From positions 1-64,000 of the forward strand of contig JACPMA010000008.1 of the NCBI GenBank assembly GCA_016186205.1: a DNA stretch of 64,000 nucleotides, in the 5' to 3' direction. Shown here one piece after another: positions 1 to 8,506 of this stretch. This DNA comes from Candidatus Peregrinibacteria bacterium. Lineage in GTDB: Bacteria > Patescibacteriota > Gracilibacteria > UBA1369 > UM-FILTER-53-11. Numbering within the stretch: position 1 is the stretch's first letter; each line of letters begins with the position of its first letter. The position numbers and the translations under genes were made by a program. The notes below the pieces were generated by a model. It did no database searches. It saw nothing but the letters and a program-made list of their open reading frames with translations, and was not told the origin of the DNA.

Positions 1-156
1 AGGCTCGGGCAATACGGCACAAAAATTTTTCGCACCGATGAAAACGGACGGATTGAATTTATTTTCGATAAAAATCGACTTATTGAAATCAAAACTCAAT
101 CCAAACGCACAATATCAGCGCCGAGCGACCGCAATTTTTCATCAAACCGCTCATAG
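1..156 (+). CDS. C-terminal end of a ComEC/Rec2-like protein (partial)
   Basis: Only the last 51 codons are in the window. The visible peptide (LGQYGTKIFRTDENGRIEF) resembles the end of the metallo-beta-lactamase domain that closes ComEC/Rec2 competence proteins, where a GTxIYRTDExGxIEF-type strand is common. ComEC is the inner-membrane channel for single-stranded DNA uptake. The frame stops at a TAG inside the 3' end of murA on the other strand, so the two genes converge and overlap by about 60 bp. The upstream part lies outside the window, so the call rests on a short motif and is tentative. Confidence 0.45.
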   Translation, partial: RLGQYGTKIFRTDENGRIEFIFDKNRLIEIKTQSKRTISAPSDRNFSSNRS

Positions 157-1352
157 CCGCGATCAATATAGTGAATATCGCTGACGACTGTTTTTCCTTT
201 TGCTGCAAGCGCAGCCAAAATCATTGCCGCACCGGCACGGATATCCCAACTTTTAACATTTCCGCCGCGCAATTTAACCGGTCCTGTTATAAGCGCTTCA
301 TGCGGATTCAACTTTTCAATGCGGGCTCCCATTTTTTTTAAATCCGGAAAATAACTGAATCGGCCTTCAAAAAGCGTTTCGTGAACTCTTCCCTGCCCTT
401 TTGCCTGCGTCATGAGTACGACAAACGGCGGCTGGAGATCGGTCGGATAACCGGGAAAAACATTAGTTTGAAGCCGGCTGCAATTCACCAGCCTGCGGGT
501 CGGCTTCAATCGAACCCAATTTTTCCCCAAAGCAAAATTCGCCTTCATTTCACGCAGTAAATTCCATAAAGCATCGAGATCGGACGGAACTATATTTTTC
601 ACCGTAACATCGCCGCGCGTGAGCACAGAAGCCAAAACCAGCGTGCCGGTTTCAAGATAGTCCGGCGTTATGGAATGCAAAACGCCGCGAGGATTTTTTA
701 CGCCGATAATTGAAAGACTGTGGCTCCCGGCGCCGCGGATCTTTATCCCCATTTTTTGAAGAAATCTGCATAAATCTTGTACGTGCGGTTCAAGCGCCGC
801 CAGCCGGATTTCTGTTTTTTTAGTGCAGCGCGCAGCCGCCATAAGAGCATTTTCCGTTCCGGTCACGCTAAATTCAGGAAGAATAACTTCGCCGCCGCAC
901 GGCCGCCCGCGAAATATAATTTCCTCTTTCGGACTCGGCATTTTTTTCACTCCAAGCTGACGGAGTACGCTGGCATGAGTATCAATCGGACGCGCTCCCA
1001 AAACGCATCCGCCGGGATATGGCAGTCGCGCATATCCTTCGCGCGCGAGCAAAGGGCCAAGAAGTAAAACTGACGCGCGCATCTTGCATCCAAGCGCGTG
1101 CGGCAAAGCATCGTAGCGAATTCTGCGCGTTTGAATCGTAACTGTATGGTTTCTAAAATTCACATCGCTCCCCAAAGAACGCAAAATCGCAAGCATGGTA
1201 TTAACATCTTCAATATCCGGCACATTTTTAAGAATGCATTTTCTATCAGTCAAAAGGGTTGCGGCCAAAATAGGCAACGCCGCATTTTTCGAGCCGCCAA
1301 TACGCACCTCGCCTCGAAGTTTTTTTCCGCCGTGAATGATAAATTTCGGCAT
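96..1352 (-). CDS. murA: UDP-N-acetylglucosamine 1-carboxyvinyltransferase (MurA)
   Basis: MurA transfers enolpyruvate from PEP to UDP-GlcNAc, the first committed step of peptidoglycan synthesis in the cytoplasm. The 418-residue protein has the family length. It starts with the usual GGxxLxGEVxIGGSKNAALPI segment (K22, N23). The catalytic cysteine that reacts with PEP and fosfomycin is present (C116 in PGGCVLGARP), and the active-site aspartate sits at D305 in YPTDLQPP. It ends with TGA directly after the conserved EKLRSLGAD tail, which shows that TGA is a stop codon in this genome. Its start codon lies only 6 bp from the divergent proA start, so its promoter must lie within proA. Confidence 0.97.
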   Translation of the reverse strand: MPKFIIHGGKKLRGEVRIGGSKNAALPILAATLLTDRKCILKNVPDIEDVNTMLAILRSLGSDVNFRNHTVTIQTRRIRYDALPHALGCKMRASVLLLGPLLAREGYARLPYPGGCVLGARPIDTHASVLRQLGVKKMPSPKEEIIFRGRPCGGEVILPEFSVTGTENALMAAARCTKKTEIRLAALEPHVQDLCRFLQKMGIKIRGAGSHSLSIIGVKNPRGVLHSITPDYLETGTLVLASVLTRGDVTVKNIVPSDLDALWNLLREMKANFALGKNWVRLKPTRRLVNCSRLQTNVFPGYPTDLQPPFVVLMTQAKGQGRVHETLFEGRFSYFPDLKKMGARIEKLNPHEALITGPVKLRGGNVKSWDIRAGAAMILAALAAKGKTVVSDIHYIDRGYERFDEKLRSLGADIVRLD

Positions 1353-1358
1353 AGATCG

Positions 1359-2540
1359 ATGAAAGCAAATGCGAAAGATATGAACGCTGGCAAGCGGAAA
1401 AAATTGTCTGACGGATTGCTTGACCGACTGCTCCTCACAAAAGAGCGGATAAAATCAATGGCATCCGATGTTCGGAAAGTGGCCGAACTGAAAGATTATA
1501 TCGGCGAACTGATGGAATCCCGTGAACTGCAAAACGGTCTTTTTTTGAAACGCGTTCGCGTGCCAATCGGCGTTGTAGCGATGATTTATGAAGCCCGTCC
1601 GAATGTCACGGTTGATGCAGCGACGCTATGTTTAAAAAGCGGCAATGCCGTGATTTTGAAAGGCGGTTCGGATGCACTCCATTCCAACCGCGCACTCGTA
1701 AAAATAATTCAAGATGTTTTGAAAGAAACTGGTTTCTTAAAACCGAGTTTGCGGCTTCAGGACGCTGTGCAGCTCATTGATTCAACGGATCGGCGCGTGA
1801 CCGAAGAACTGCTTCATCTCACTGATTTTATAGACGTAATAATTCCGCGCGGCGGGAAAAATTTGATTGATTTTGTGCGCGAAAATTCCACAGTGCCTGT
1901 CATTGAAACAGGCGCGTCCGTTGTACACACATACATTCACGAAGATGCCGATATCGCCAAAGCTGTAAAAATCATCCTTAATGCAAAACTGCGGCGGGTT
2001 TCCATTTGCAATACGCTTGATTCGCTCCTTGTTCACAAAAATATCGCGCGTGATCTTTTTGAAGCATTTGTAAAAGCGCTGCCAAAAAATTCTTATGGAG
2101 CCGATCATCTCGAAATACGCGCTGACAATGGCAGTTTCAATATTCTTCGCCGCATTTCCCAGCCGAAAGATTTTGAGCTTCGGATTAAAAAAGCTTCAAC
2201 CGCTGATTTTTCCTGCGAATTTTTGGATTATATTCTTGCCATTAAGCTCGTCGGAAACCTAGATGGAGCGCTCGAACATATCGCCCGTCATAGCCTAAAG
2301 CATTCAGAAGCTATCATCACGGAAAATCCACAAGTCGCGCAGCGTTTTTTAAAAACCGTTGATGCGGCATGCGTATACTGGAATGCCTCGACGCAATTTT
2401 CCGACGGCGGACAATTTGGTTTAGGCGCAGAAATAGGCATATCCACTCAAAAACTACATGCTCGAGGGCCATTTGCGTTGGAAGGCCTAACGAGCTATAA
2501 ATGGGTTATAGAAGGCAACGGACAGGTTCGCATACCGTAG
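1359..2540 (+). CDS. proA: gamma-glutamyl phosphate reductase (ProA), N-terminally short
   Basis: ProA reduces gamma-glutamyl phosphate to glutamate semialdehyde with NADPH in proline synthesis. The aldehyde-dehydrogenase-type fold is recognisable from GVVAMIYEARPNVTVDAATLCLKSGNAVILKGG, the active-site cysteine segment VSICNTLDSLLVH and the C-terminal FSDGGQFGLGAEIGISTQKLHARGP. The listed ORF begins in the antisense of murA; homology begins only at ANAKDMNAGKRKKLSDGLLDRLLL, so I place the start at the ATG there, giving 393 residues. Compared with E. coli ProA, about 42 N-terminal residues are absent and cannot be found upstream. No clear ribosome-binding site is seen. proC lies 1.6 kb downstream on the same strand; proB is not in the window. 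Confidence 0.9.
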   Translation: MKANAKDMNAGKRKKLSDGLLDRLLLTKERIKSMASDVRKVAELKDYIGELMESRELQNGLFLKRVRVPIGVVAMIYEARPNVTVDAATLCLKSGNAVILKGGSDALHSNRALVKIIQDVLKETGFLKPSLRLQDAVQLIDSTDRRVTEELLHLTDFIDVIIPRGGKNLIDFVRENSTVPVIETGASVVHTYIHEDADIAKAVKIILNAKLRRVSICNTLDSLLVHKNIARDLFEAFVKALPKNSYGADHLEIRADNGSFNILRRISQPKDFELRIKKASTADFSCEFLDYILAIKLVGNLDGALEHIARHSLKHSEAIITENPQVAQRFLKTVDAACVYWNASTQFSDGGQFGLGAEIGISTQKLHARGPFALEGLTSYKWVIEGNGQVRIP

Positions 2541-2556
2541 CGCGCAGCAAAAAACT

Positions 2557-3423
2557 ATGAGCAATATCATCAAAAAATCAGAGGTGGCGAAAATGTATCC
2601 GCGCCGCGATCCAAATTCCCACAAAGGACAAAACGGCCGCGTGCTTATTATCGGAGGTTCACTTAATTATTTCGGCGCGCCGATTTTGGCCGGACTCGGC
2701 GCTCTCGGCTCCGGCGCAGATCTCGTATATCTTCTTGTGCCTGAATGCAATTTTGATGTAAGCCGAAGTTTCTATCCGGATTTTATCGTACGCAAGTATC
2801 CCGGAAATTTCGTCAACAGCCGAACGCTTGATTCCGCCGTTGAACTTCTTCCAAATGTCGATGCTGTGCTTATGGGTCCCGGCGTGAGTGAAGATCCCGA
2901 AAGCGTCCGCATTATCGCGCGCATCATCAAAAAAGCGCAATGTCATGTTGTGCTCGATGCAGAAGCCATTCCGGCGATTGCGCAGCTCGGCATGCAAAGC
3001 GCATCGGAACACCAACATCATCTCACAATAACGCCTCATCGCAGAGAGATGGACGAAATTACCGAAGGCGCGCTGCCGGATGATCCTGAAGAACTCGAAA
3101 AAGTTGTCACGGATTTTGCACACAAATGGGGTGTCACGATTTTATTGAAAGGTCCGCGCGACATTATCGCATCTCCTCACCAAACAACGCGCGTTAATAC
3201 AACTGGAAATGCCGGCATGACGGTCGGCGGCACAGGCGATATTCTTGCCGGTTTAACTGCATCGCTTATCGCGCAGCATGCTTCGCCATACGAAGCTTGC
3301 CAAAGCGCCGCGTTTTTAAACGGCGCTGCGGGTGATACGCTCTTGCGTCAAAAAGGATATAACTTTATGGCAACGGACGTCGCGCTTGAACTCCCATACA
3401 CCATTCACAGCATCGTCGGATAA
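2557..3423 (+). CDS. nnrD: ADP/ATP-dependent NAD(P)H-hydrate dehydratase (YjeF C-terminal domain)
   Basis: This ribokinase-fold enzyme dehydrates damaged NAD(P)H (the S-hydrate) back to NAD(P)H. The 288 residues carry the family signatures in order: NGRVLIIGGSxxYxGAPILAGLGALGSGADLVY near the N terminus, the MGPGVSED turn, VLDAEAI, TPHRREM, then LLKGPRDII and the anion-hole segment NTTGNAGMTVGGTGDILAGL. The N-terminal epimerase domain found in fused YjeF proteins is missing, so this is the stand-alone dehydratase. It lies 16 bp after proA and its stop overlaps the next start as TAATG, which suggests one transcript from proA through proC. Confidence 0.93.
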   Translation: MSNIIKKSEVAKMYPRRDPNSHKGQNGRVLIIGGSLNYFGAPILAGLGALGSGADLVYLLVPECNFDVSRSFYPDFIVRKYPGNFVNSRTLDSAVELLPNVDAVLMGPGVSEDPESVRIIARIIKKAQCHVVLDAEAIPAIAQLGMQSASEHQHHLTITPHRREMDEITEGALPDDPEELEKVVTDFAHKWGVTILLKGPRDIIASPHQTTRVNTTGNAGMTVGGTGDILAGLTASLIAQHASPYEACQSAAFLNGAAGDTLLRQKGYNFMATDVALELPYTIHSIVG

Positions 3424-4172
3424 TGATTCGAAAAATTGCCGCAGGCATTCCGTTTTATGAATTTGAGATATTCCAGCAATTTCGCAGAGGGCTTAAGCAT
3501 GCGGTTTTTACCAGACATAGTGATATTTTGACTCCGAAAACGGTACAAACAATTTTTGAAACAAACGCGCACCCAGTCGCTTTCAAAAATCAACTTCATG
3601 GAACAAAACTTCATATTATTCCGGCGCAATTCAATGAAAAAAAGGTTGCCCAGCCGAGGCTGGGCATTAATTGCTTAGCCTCGCTGCGGCTCGGCCTGTT
3701 TGAAGGCGATATTTTTGTAACTTCGGAACAACAAATTCCTCTCGTAATTCGTATCGCCGACTGCGCGAGCATTCTACTTTTTGATCCAACCAAAAAAATT
3801 ATTGCGAATATTCATGCCGGATGGCGCGGTCTTGCAGCAAAAATAATTCATCGCACGATTCAAAAATTGCAGCAGCGTTTTTTGGTACGCCCGGAAAATA
3901 TTTTTGCAGGCATCAGTCCGATGCTCGGGCCATGCTGTAGCCGCTTCACTGAGCCAAAAAAAGAACTTCCTAATTTTCTCCATCAATATATTCTCCAGAA
4001 AAATATGGTCAATCTTTGGAGCATCACTGAAAGCCAACTGCGCGAATGCGGCGTGCTCAAAAAACATATTGAAAATCCACGCATCTGCACATCCTGCAAT
4101 CCGGAAAATTTCTTTTCCTATCGCCGCGAAGGCGATAGCGGCCGCTTCGGCACAGCAATAATGTTACAATAA
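3423..4172 (+). CDS. YfiH/PgeF family laccase-domain protein (polyphenol oxidase family)
   Basis: Members act as copper- or zinc-using multicopper-like oxidoreductases or, for the LACC1/YfiH branch, as purine nucleoside-processing enzymes; in E. coli the protein corrects misincorporation in peptidoglycan. The metal-ligand set is present: H59 in QLHG, C114 in IADCASILLF and H131 in HAGWRG. GPCC and the FFSYRREGDSGRFG tail also fit. Residues 73-92 (KKVAQPRLGINCLASLRLGL) are encoded by a palindromic repeat inserted in frame just before the conserved GDxFVTS segment; family members do not need this stretch. It shares one base with the preceding gene and is followed after 4 bp by proC. Confidence 0.9.
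   Translation: MIRKIAAGIPFYEFEIFQQFRRGLKHAVFTRHSDILTPKTVQTIFETNAHPVAFKNQLHGTKLHIIPAQFNEKKVAQPRLGINCLASLRLGLFEGDIFVTSEQQIPLVIRIADCASILLFDPTKKIIANIHAGWRGLAAKIIHRTIQKLQQRFLVRPENIFAGISPMLGPCCSRFTEPKKELPNFLHQYILQKNMVNLWSITESQLRECGVLKKHIENPRICTSCNPENFFSYRREGDSGRFGTAIMLQ
3641..3698 (+). repeat. double-hairpin palindromic element, copy 1 (in YfiH-family gene)
   Basis: The element starts AAAGGTTGC, has an 8-bp stem GCCCAGCC/GGCTGGGC, the spacer ATTAATTGCTTAG, then an imperfect second hairpin around CTCGCTGCGGCTCGG, and ends CCTG. It lies in frame inside the gene. The frame matches the copy in proC, but the arms of the first stem are different while still complementary. I see no direct target duplication by eye. 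Confidence 0.85.
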
Positions 4173-4176
4173 ATAT

Positions 4177-5040
4177 ATGCGAATCGGAATAATTGGCTGC
4201 GGTCATATGGGATCAGCAATTGCAAAAGCGCTTCTTGGAACATCATGGGTGCGTGCTGTTTTTGCGAGCAATCCGCAAAAACCCCATGTCATGCTGAGCC
4301 TGAGCAAGCCCGAAAAAAAACGCTTCCGCTGGAAAAAGGTTGCGCCTTTCAGGCGCATTAATTGCTTAGCCTCGCTGCGGCTCGGCCTGGTAGACAATAC
4401 CGCTGTCGTTAAAGCAGTAGACATTGTCGTCATAGCTGTCAGGCCAGGCGTCGTTGCTGCGACACTCCAAGAAATACGCCCGTTTTTGAAAAAAAAACAG
4501 ATTTTAATTTCTATTGCAGCAGGAACGCCTCTGAAAAAACTCAAAAAATGGTCAGGGGGGCACAAAAAAATCGTCCGCGTAATGCCAAATTTGCCGGCGC
4601 AGGTTTTTGACGGCATGTCGGTATGGAAACCGGCTCAAGGGCTTAGTAAAAAGGAAAAAACTGCTGTGAAGAAATTTCTGGAATCTTTCGGAAAACAAAT
4701 CGAAGTTAAGGACGAAAAATTGATCGATATGGCTACAGCCATAGGTGGCGGCGGTCCTGCATATACAGCCGCATTCTTGGAAAGCATGACGAAGGCGGCA
4801 AAGCGCATCGGCTTTTCGGAAAGCGACGCTCGTCTTTTAGCGATCCAAACCGTTGATGGCTCGCTTGATTATATAAAAGAAACCGGCATTGAATTTAATC
4901 AACTGAAATCCGCTGTGCAAACAAAAGGTGGAACAACTGAAACCGGCTTTAAAATTCTTAAAAAGAAAAAGTGGCAGGCCACGCTCGAAAAAGCCCTTTT
5001 CGCCGGATATAAAAGAGCCCGAGAAATAAGCAAAAAGTAA
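4177..5040 (+). CDS. proC: pyrroline-5-carboxylate reductase (ProC) with repeat-encoded insertion
   Basis: ProC makes proline from pyrroline-5-carboxylate with NAD(P)H. The Rossmann motif IGIIGCGHMGSAIAKALL is at the N terminus, IVVIAVRP ends the second strand, and the C-terminal half has the family segments VRVMPNLPA, ATAIGGGGPAYTAAFLESM and QTVDGS(LD) followed by LKSAVQTKGGTTETGF. The protein is 287 residues, about 20 longer than usual. The excess is residues 36-71, encoded by two different repeats lying almost side by side: a HVMLSLSKPEKKRF stretch and the KKVAPFRRINCLASLRLGL stretch. Both lie in the surface loop after the dinucleotide-binding second strand, so activity may be preserved. 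Confidence 0.95.
   Translation: MRIGIIGCGHMGSAIAKALLGTSWVRAVFASNPQKPHVMLSLSKPEKKRFRWKKVAPFRRINCLASLRLGLVDNTAVVKAVDIVVIAVRPGVVAATLQEIRPFLKKKQILISIAAGTPLKKLKKWSGGHKKIVRVMPNLPAQVFDGMSVWKPAQGLSKKEKTAVKKFLESFGKQIEVKDEKLIDMATAIGGGGPAYTAAFLESMTKAAKRIGFSESDARLLAIQTVDGSLDYIKETGIEFNQLKSAVQTKGGTTETGFKILKKKKWQATLEKALFAGYKRAREISKK
4286..4313 (+). repeat. short palindromic repeat, family C, inside proC
   Basis: ATGTCATGCTGAGCCTGAGCAAGCC matches, in the opposite orientation, the sequence at the end of the PPDK gene in about 20 of 25 positions. It encodes HVMLSLSKP in proC. From memory, VMLSLSK-type peptides from such repeats are seen in many unrelated bacterial genomes. Confidence 0.65.
4335..4389 (+). repeat. 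double-hairpin palindromic element, copy 2 (in proC)
   Basis: Same architecture as copy 1: AAAGGTTGC, a 6-bp stem GCGCCT/AGGCGC, ATTAATTGCTTAG, then an identical second hairpin CCTCGCTGCGGCTCGGCCTG. It begins at the same codon position as copy 1, so both encode KKVA....INCLASLRLGL. Stem 1 differs in sequence from copy 1 but is again self-complementary. Confidence 0.85.
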
Positions 5041-5064
5041 TAGTTGGCAGCTACCGCCGCGCCC

Positions 5065-6054
5065 TTATACAAACCATTTTTCCACTTCTCTCACTCCTGC
5101 TTTTTTTCGCCGCATAATTTCTCGTCGCTTTCGCAAAGCAGCAGGCAACTGCAACAAAAATTTTCCAAACGACTTCCATAAAAACGGCTCACGGAAAATC
5201 ATCCAGCCAAACATCAAAATTTCCTTCCATAAAATCGGCATAAAATCCCGGCGCACCCCGTCCCACAATTCATTTTTCACCCTCATTAACCGTTCATTTT
5301 TATATGAGTAATACTTCTGGAAACGCGAAAGGCTTTTCCGGTTTTTTGCCACTGACCAAAGCGTTTCCCGATCCACAACTCCGGTTCCTCGACCGTGATA
5401 TGCAACCGCACGAGATTCATAAAAACACTTCCAGCCAAAAAGCCGCATTCTCCAGGCAATATCCACATCCTCCTTATACATAAAAAAATCTCCGTCAAAA
5501 TATTCGCCACTAATTTTGCAATCCTCAAGCGCCGCGCGCCTATATAGAGGACATGCACCGGTAATACCAAAAACCTCCTCGTTGCGATCAAACTGCCCGT
5601 AATCTTCTTCTCCCTGTCCCCTATCCACACACCGCCGATTGCGATACATCAATAAACCTGCGCTATCAATAAAATTCGTCTTTTTACCGCGTTCAAAATC
5701 ATATTTTCGAAGCTTGCCAATAATCGCTCCGATCCGCCGATCTTTCTCCAGCTGCTTTACTAAAATTTTCAAATAATCCGGCTCAAAAACAATATCCGGA
5801 TTCATAATCAAAACAAAATCGCCGTTGCTCACTTTAACCGCCTGATTCGCTCCGCCCGCATATCCTGAATTATCCTTGTTCGCAAACACACGAACCGCAG
5901 GATAATGCCTCACCACAAACTCAACAGACCCGTCGCTCGAAGCATTATCCAGAAAAATTATCTCCTTATCGTCAAAATCCAGCCGCAATAAAGAATCAAG
6001 GCAAGTTTTGAGCAGTTTTTCCCCGTTAAAATTGATGATGACACACGAAAGCAT
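5065..6054 (-). CDS. glycosyltransferase family 2
   Basis: The N-terminal GT-A fold is clear: [21 protein letters not shown], then [26 protein letters not shown] and the metal-binding aspartate region [11 protein letters not shown], followed by [12 protein letters not shown] and the [20 protein letters not shown] acceptor-side motif of rhamnosyl-type transferases. The C-terminal 90 residues are basic and partly hydrophobic, suggesting membrane contact. The ORF could start at 6081, but that would run into the metK start; the ATG nine codons later begins exactly where family homology begins. Sugar and acceptor are unknown; a role in surface polysaccharide is likely. Confidence 0.9.
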   Translation of the reverse strand: MLSCVIINFNGEKLLKTCLDSLLRLDFDDKEIIFLDNASSDGSVEFVVRHYPAVRVFANKDNSGYAGGANQAVKVSNGDFVLIMNPDIVFEPDYLKILVKQLEKDRRIGAIIGKLRKYDFERGKKTNFIDSAGLLMYRNRRCVDRGQGEEDYGQFDRNEEVFGITGACPLYRRAALEDCKISGEYFDGDFFMYKEDVDIAWRMRLFGWKCFYESRAVAYHGRGTGVVDRETLWSVAKNRKSLSRFQKYYSYKNERLMRVKNELWDGVRRDFMPILWKEILMFGWMIFREPFLWKSFGKFLLQLPAALRKRREIMRRKKAGVREVEKWFV

Positions 6055-6066
6055 CGTTGCTATAAT
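6038..6066 (+). promoter_or_regulatory. sigma-70-type promoter of metK
   Basis: ATGACA (5 of 6 to TTGACA) is followed after 17 bp by a perfect TATAAT. The metK ATG lies 9 nt after the -10 box, so the transcript would have almost no leader and no room for a Shine-Dalgarno site. Confidence 0.75.
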
Positions 6067-6075
6067 ACGCGCCGT

Positions 6076-7347
6076 ATGCAAAATTTTCTATTTACCTCCG
6101 AATCCGTAACCGAAGGACACCCGGATAAAATCTGCGATCAAGTCTCCGATTCAATTTTGGATGCCATGCTCGCCAAAGATAAATATAGCCGCGTGGCTGT
6201 TGAATGTCTTACCACGACCGGGCTTATGTTTGTGGCCGGCGAGGTCACTACAAATTGCTATGTGGATATTCCAAATGTGGTTCGCGGAACACTCAAAGAC
6301 ATCGGTTATACAAATCCGGAATACGGGCTCGATTCATCGGATTGTTCGGTTTTAACCGCAATTCATGAACAAAGTCAAAATATTGCCGTCGGCGTAGATA
6401 CAAACAAAAAACATGAACAGGGCGCCGGCGATCAGGGACTGATGTTCGGCTTTGCCTGCCGCGAAACCGATACTCTCATGCCGCTCCCCATCACGCTTGC
6501 ACACCGACTAGCCATGCGACTAGCCGAAGTTCGAAAGAAAAAAATTCTTCCGTGGGTGCGGCCTGATGGAAAATCGCAGGTGACTATCCAATATGAAAAT
6601 GGCTTGCCTAAGCGCATTGATGCGGTCGTTATTGCGGTTCATCACAATCCGGAAGTGCCGCGCAAAAAAATCCGCAGTGATATTATCGAACACGTTATTC
6701 ATCCGGTCTGTAAAAAAATGATGGATCGGAATACAAAGATTTTTATAAATGAAACCGGCGTTTTCATAGTTGGCGGACCGGAAGCGGATACAGGCCTCAC
6801 CGGCCGAAAGATTATTGTGGATACTTATGGGGGTTACGCGCCTCACGGAGGTGGCGCTTTCAGCGGAAAAGACCCGTCAAAAGTGGATCGCAGCGCCTGT
6901 TATGCAGCCCGCTACATAGCCAAAAATATCGTTGCCGCCGATCTCGCGGAAAAATGCCAAGTGCAACTTGCTTACTCCATCGGTGTGGCTGCGCCCGTAT
7001 CGATTTCTGTGAACTGTTTTGGAACAAATCGCGTGCCGGAAGATAGACTTTCCGCTCTTGTGCGCGAATACTTCCCTGTGAAACCGGCGGATATTATTTC
7101 GCAACTCAAGCTCCTGCGGCCTATTTATCGAAAAACCGCTTCATACGGCCATTTTGGCCGCAATGAACCGGAATTCACCTGGGAAAAAACCGATAAAGCA
7201 ACTTTATTAAAAACCGCTGTTAAAACGTTTTATGAAGTTCCAAGTAAAAAACCTCAAACTCGCGCAGCAGGGAGAAAATCAAATGTTGTGGGCCAGACAA
7301 CATATGCCGGCCCTATCAGCCGTCCGGGAGCGCTTCCAGCATACTAA
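6076..7347 (+). CDS. metK: S-adenosylmethionine synthetase (MetK)
   Basis: MetK forms S-adenosylmethionine from ATP and methionine. Signatures include [31 protein letters not shown], and [40 protein letters not shown]. Homology ends around residue 386 ([12 protein letters not shown]). The last 35 or so residues ([12 protein letters not shown]...ALPAY) are translated from sequence that also encodes the start of ahcY in another frame. The protein is therefore longer than usual, and the two genes overlap by 116 bp, far more than other neighbours here. A lost stop codon after a small deletion between the genes would explain this. Confidence 0.97.
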   Translation: MQNFLFTSESVTEGHPDKICDQVSDSILDAMLAKDKYSRVAVECLTTTGLMFVAGEVTTNCYVDIPNVVRGTLKDIGYTNPEYGLDSSDCSVLTAIHEQSQNIAVGVDTNKKHEQGAGDQGLMFGFACRETDTLMPLPITLAHRLAMRLAEVRKKKILPWVRPDGKSQVTIQYENGLPKRIDAVVIAVHHNPEVPRKKIRSDIIEHVIHPVCKKMMDRNTKIFINETGVFIVGGPEADTGLTGRKIIVDTYGGYAPHGGGAFSGKDPSKVDRSACYAARYIAKNIVAADLAEKCQVQLAYSIGVAAPVSISVNCFGTNRVPEDRLSALVREYFPVKPADIISQLKLLRPIYRKTASYGHFGRNEPEFTWEKTDKATLLKTAVKTFYEVPSKKPQTRAAGRKSNVVGQTTYAGPISRPGALPAY

Positions 7348-8506
7348 ACCGCTCAAAAATCTGCGCATCGGAATGGCGCTCCATGTTACAAAAGAAACCG
7401 GCATTTTGGTTGAAACGTTGATTGCCGGCGGCGCGCAGGTTGCAATTGCAAGCTGCAATCCCCTTTCCACTCAAGATGACGTCGCCGCCTATCTTGCCAA
7501 AAAAGGAATCGCTGTTTTTGCATATAAAGGCGAATCTAAATCAGATTATTACAAATTTATTAAAGCTGTGGTCGCTTTTAAGCCAAATTTGACAATTGAT
7601 GATGGATGTGACCTTGTATCAGAAATCCATCTCCGTCACAAAAACCTCATTCCAGATATTATCGGCGGCTGCGAAGAAACAACTACAGGTATCAATCGGT
7701 TAAAAGCTATGGAAAAAGACGGCGCATTAAAATATCCCATGGTCGCCGTGAACGATAATAAAACAAAACACCTTTTTGACAATTATTATGGGACCGGCCA
7801 GTCAACTTGGGATGGAATTTTGCGCGCGACGAGCATTCTTGTTGCTGGAAAAACAGTGGTAGTTGCGGGCTATGGCGATTGCGGGCATGGAATTGCTTTA
7901 CGCGCAGCCGGCATGGGCGCCCATGTAGTGGTAACAGAAATTGATCCGGTAAGAGCTTTAAAAGCCGCCATGGACGGTTTTCGCGTGATGACTATGGATA
8001 AAGCATGCAAAATCGGCGATGTATTTGTGACTGCAACCGGCGGAAAACATATCATCACGGCAACGCACATGAAACATATGAAATCCGGTGCAATGCTTGC
8101 AAACAGCGGACATTTTAATATTGAAATCGACATTGATGGACTCGAAAAAATCGCTGTCCGTAAAAAACAAATCCGTGAGTTTGTCGAAGAATATGTCATT
8201 GCGAGCGGAGCGAAGCAATCTACTAAAAAAATCTATCTCCTCGCACAAGGCCGTCTTGTAAATCTCGCAGCAGCAGAAGGCCATCCTTCCGAAGTTATGG
8301 ATCTTTCATTTTGCGGCCAAGCGCTCGCGTGCGAATGGCTTCAAAAAAATAGCGGCGGCCAACGCCTTCAGCCTAAAGTTTATGTGCTTCCGGAAGCCGT
8401 TGACCAAGAAATCGCTCGACTAAAACTAAAAACGCTCGGACTTCGCATCGATACGTTGACCGAAGAACAAAATAAATATGCCTCTTCTTGGCAAGAAGGA
8501 ACATAA
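7232..8506 (+). CDS. ahcY: S-adenosylhomocysteine hydrolase (AhcY), repeat inserted in frame
   Basis: AhcY splits S-adenosylhomocysteine to adenosine and homocysteine, completing the methyl cycle with metK. The start is supported by family-like [12 protein letters not shown]...WARQHMPAL. The NAD site is [13 protein letters not shown], and [27 protein letters not shown] and [18 protein letters not shown] are present. The compact form ending [12 protein letters not shown] resembles archaeal/Thermotoga-type enzymes. Residues 320-331 ([12 protein letters not shown]) are encoded by a short repeat inserted in the loop where relatives have a few residues between REFVEE and the [12 protein letters not shown] strand. 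An almost identical repeat copy begins right after this gene's stop codon. Confidence 0.96.
   Translation: MKFQVKNLKLAQQGENQMLWARQHMPALSAVRERFQHTKPLKNLRIGMALHVTKETGILVETLIAGGAQVAIASCNPLSTQDDVAAYLAKKGIAVFAYKGESKSDYYKFIKAVVAFKPNLTIDDGCDLVSEIHLRHKNLIPDIIGGCEETTTGINRLKAMEKDGALKYPMVAVNDNKTKHLFDNYYGTGQSTWDGILRATSILVAGKTVVVAGYGDCGHGIALRAAGMGAHVVVTEIDPVRALKAAMDGFRVMTMDKACKIGDVFVTATGGKHIITATHMKHMKSGAMLANSGHFNIEIDIDGLEKIAVRKKQIREFVEEYVIASGAKQSTKKIYLLAQGRLVNLAAAEGHPSEVMDLSFCGQALACEWLQKNSGGQRLQPKVYVLPEAVDQEIARLKLKTLGLRIDTLTEEQNKYASSWQEGT
8191..8224 (+). repeat. short palindromic repeat, family B, inside ahcY
   Basis: ATATGTCATTGCGAGCG followed by GAGCGAAGCAATCTACT. It differs at one base from the copy 300 bp downstream. 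ATTGC and GCAAT form the ends of a small imperfect hairpin. It keeps the ahcY frame. Confidence 0.8.

Noticed and set aside
1098-1358. N-terminal extension of ProA in the ORF track
   Set aside because: It is antisense to the conserved 5' end of murA and shows no resemblance to ProA.
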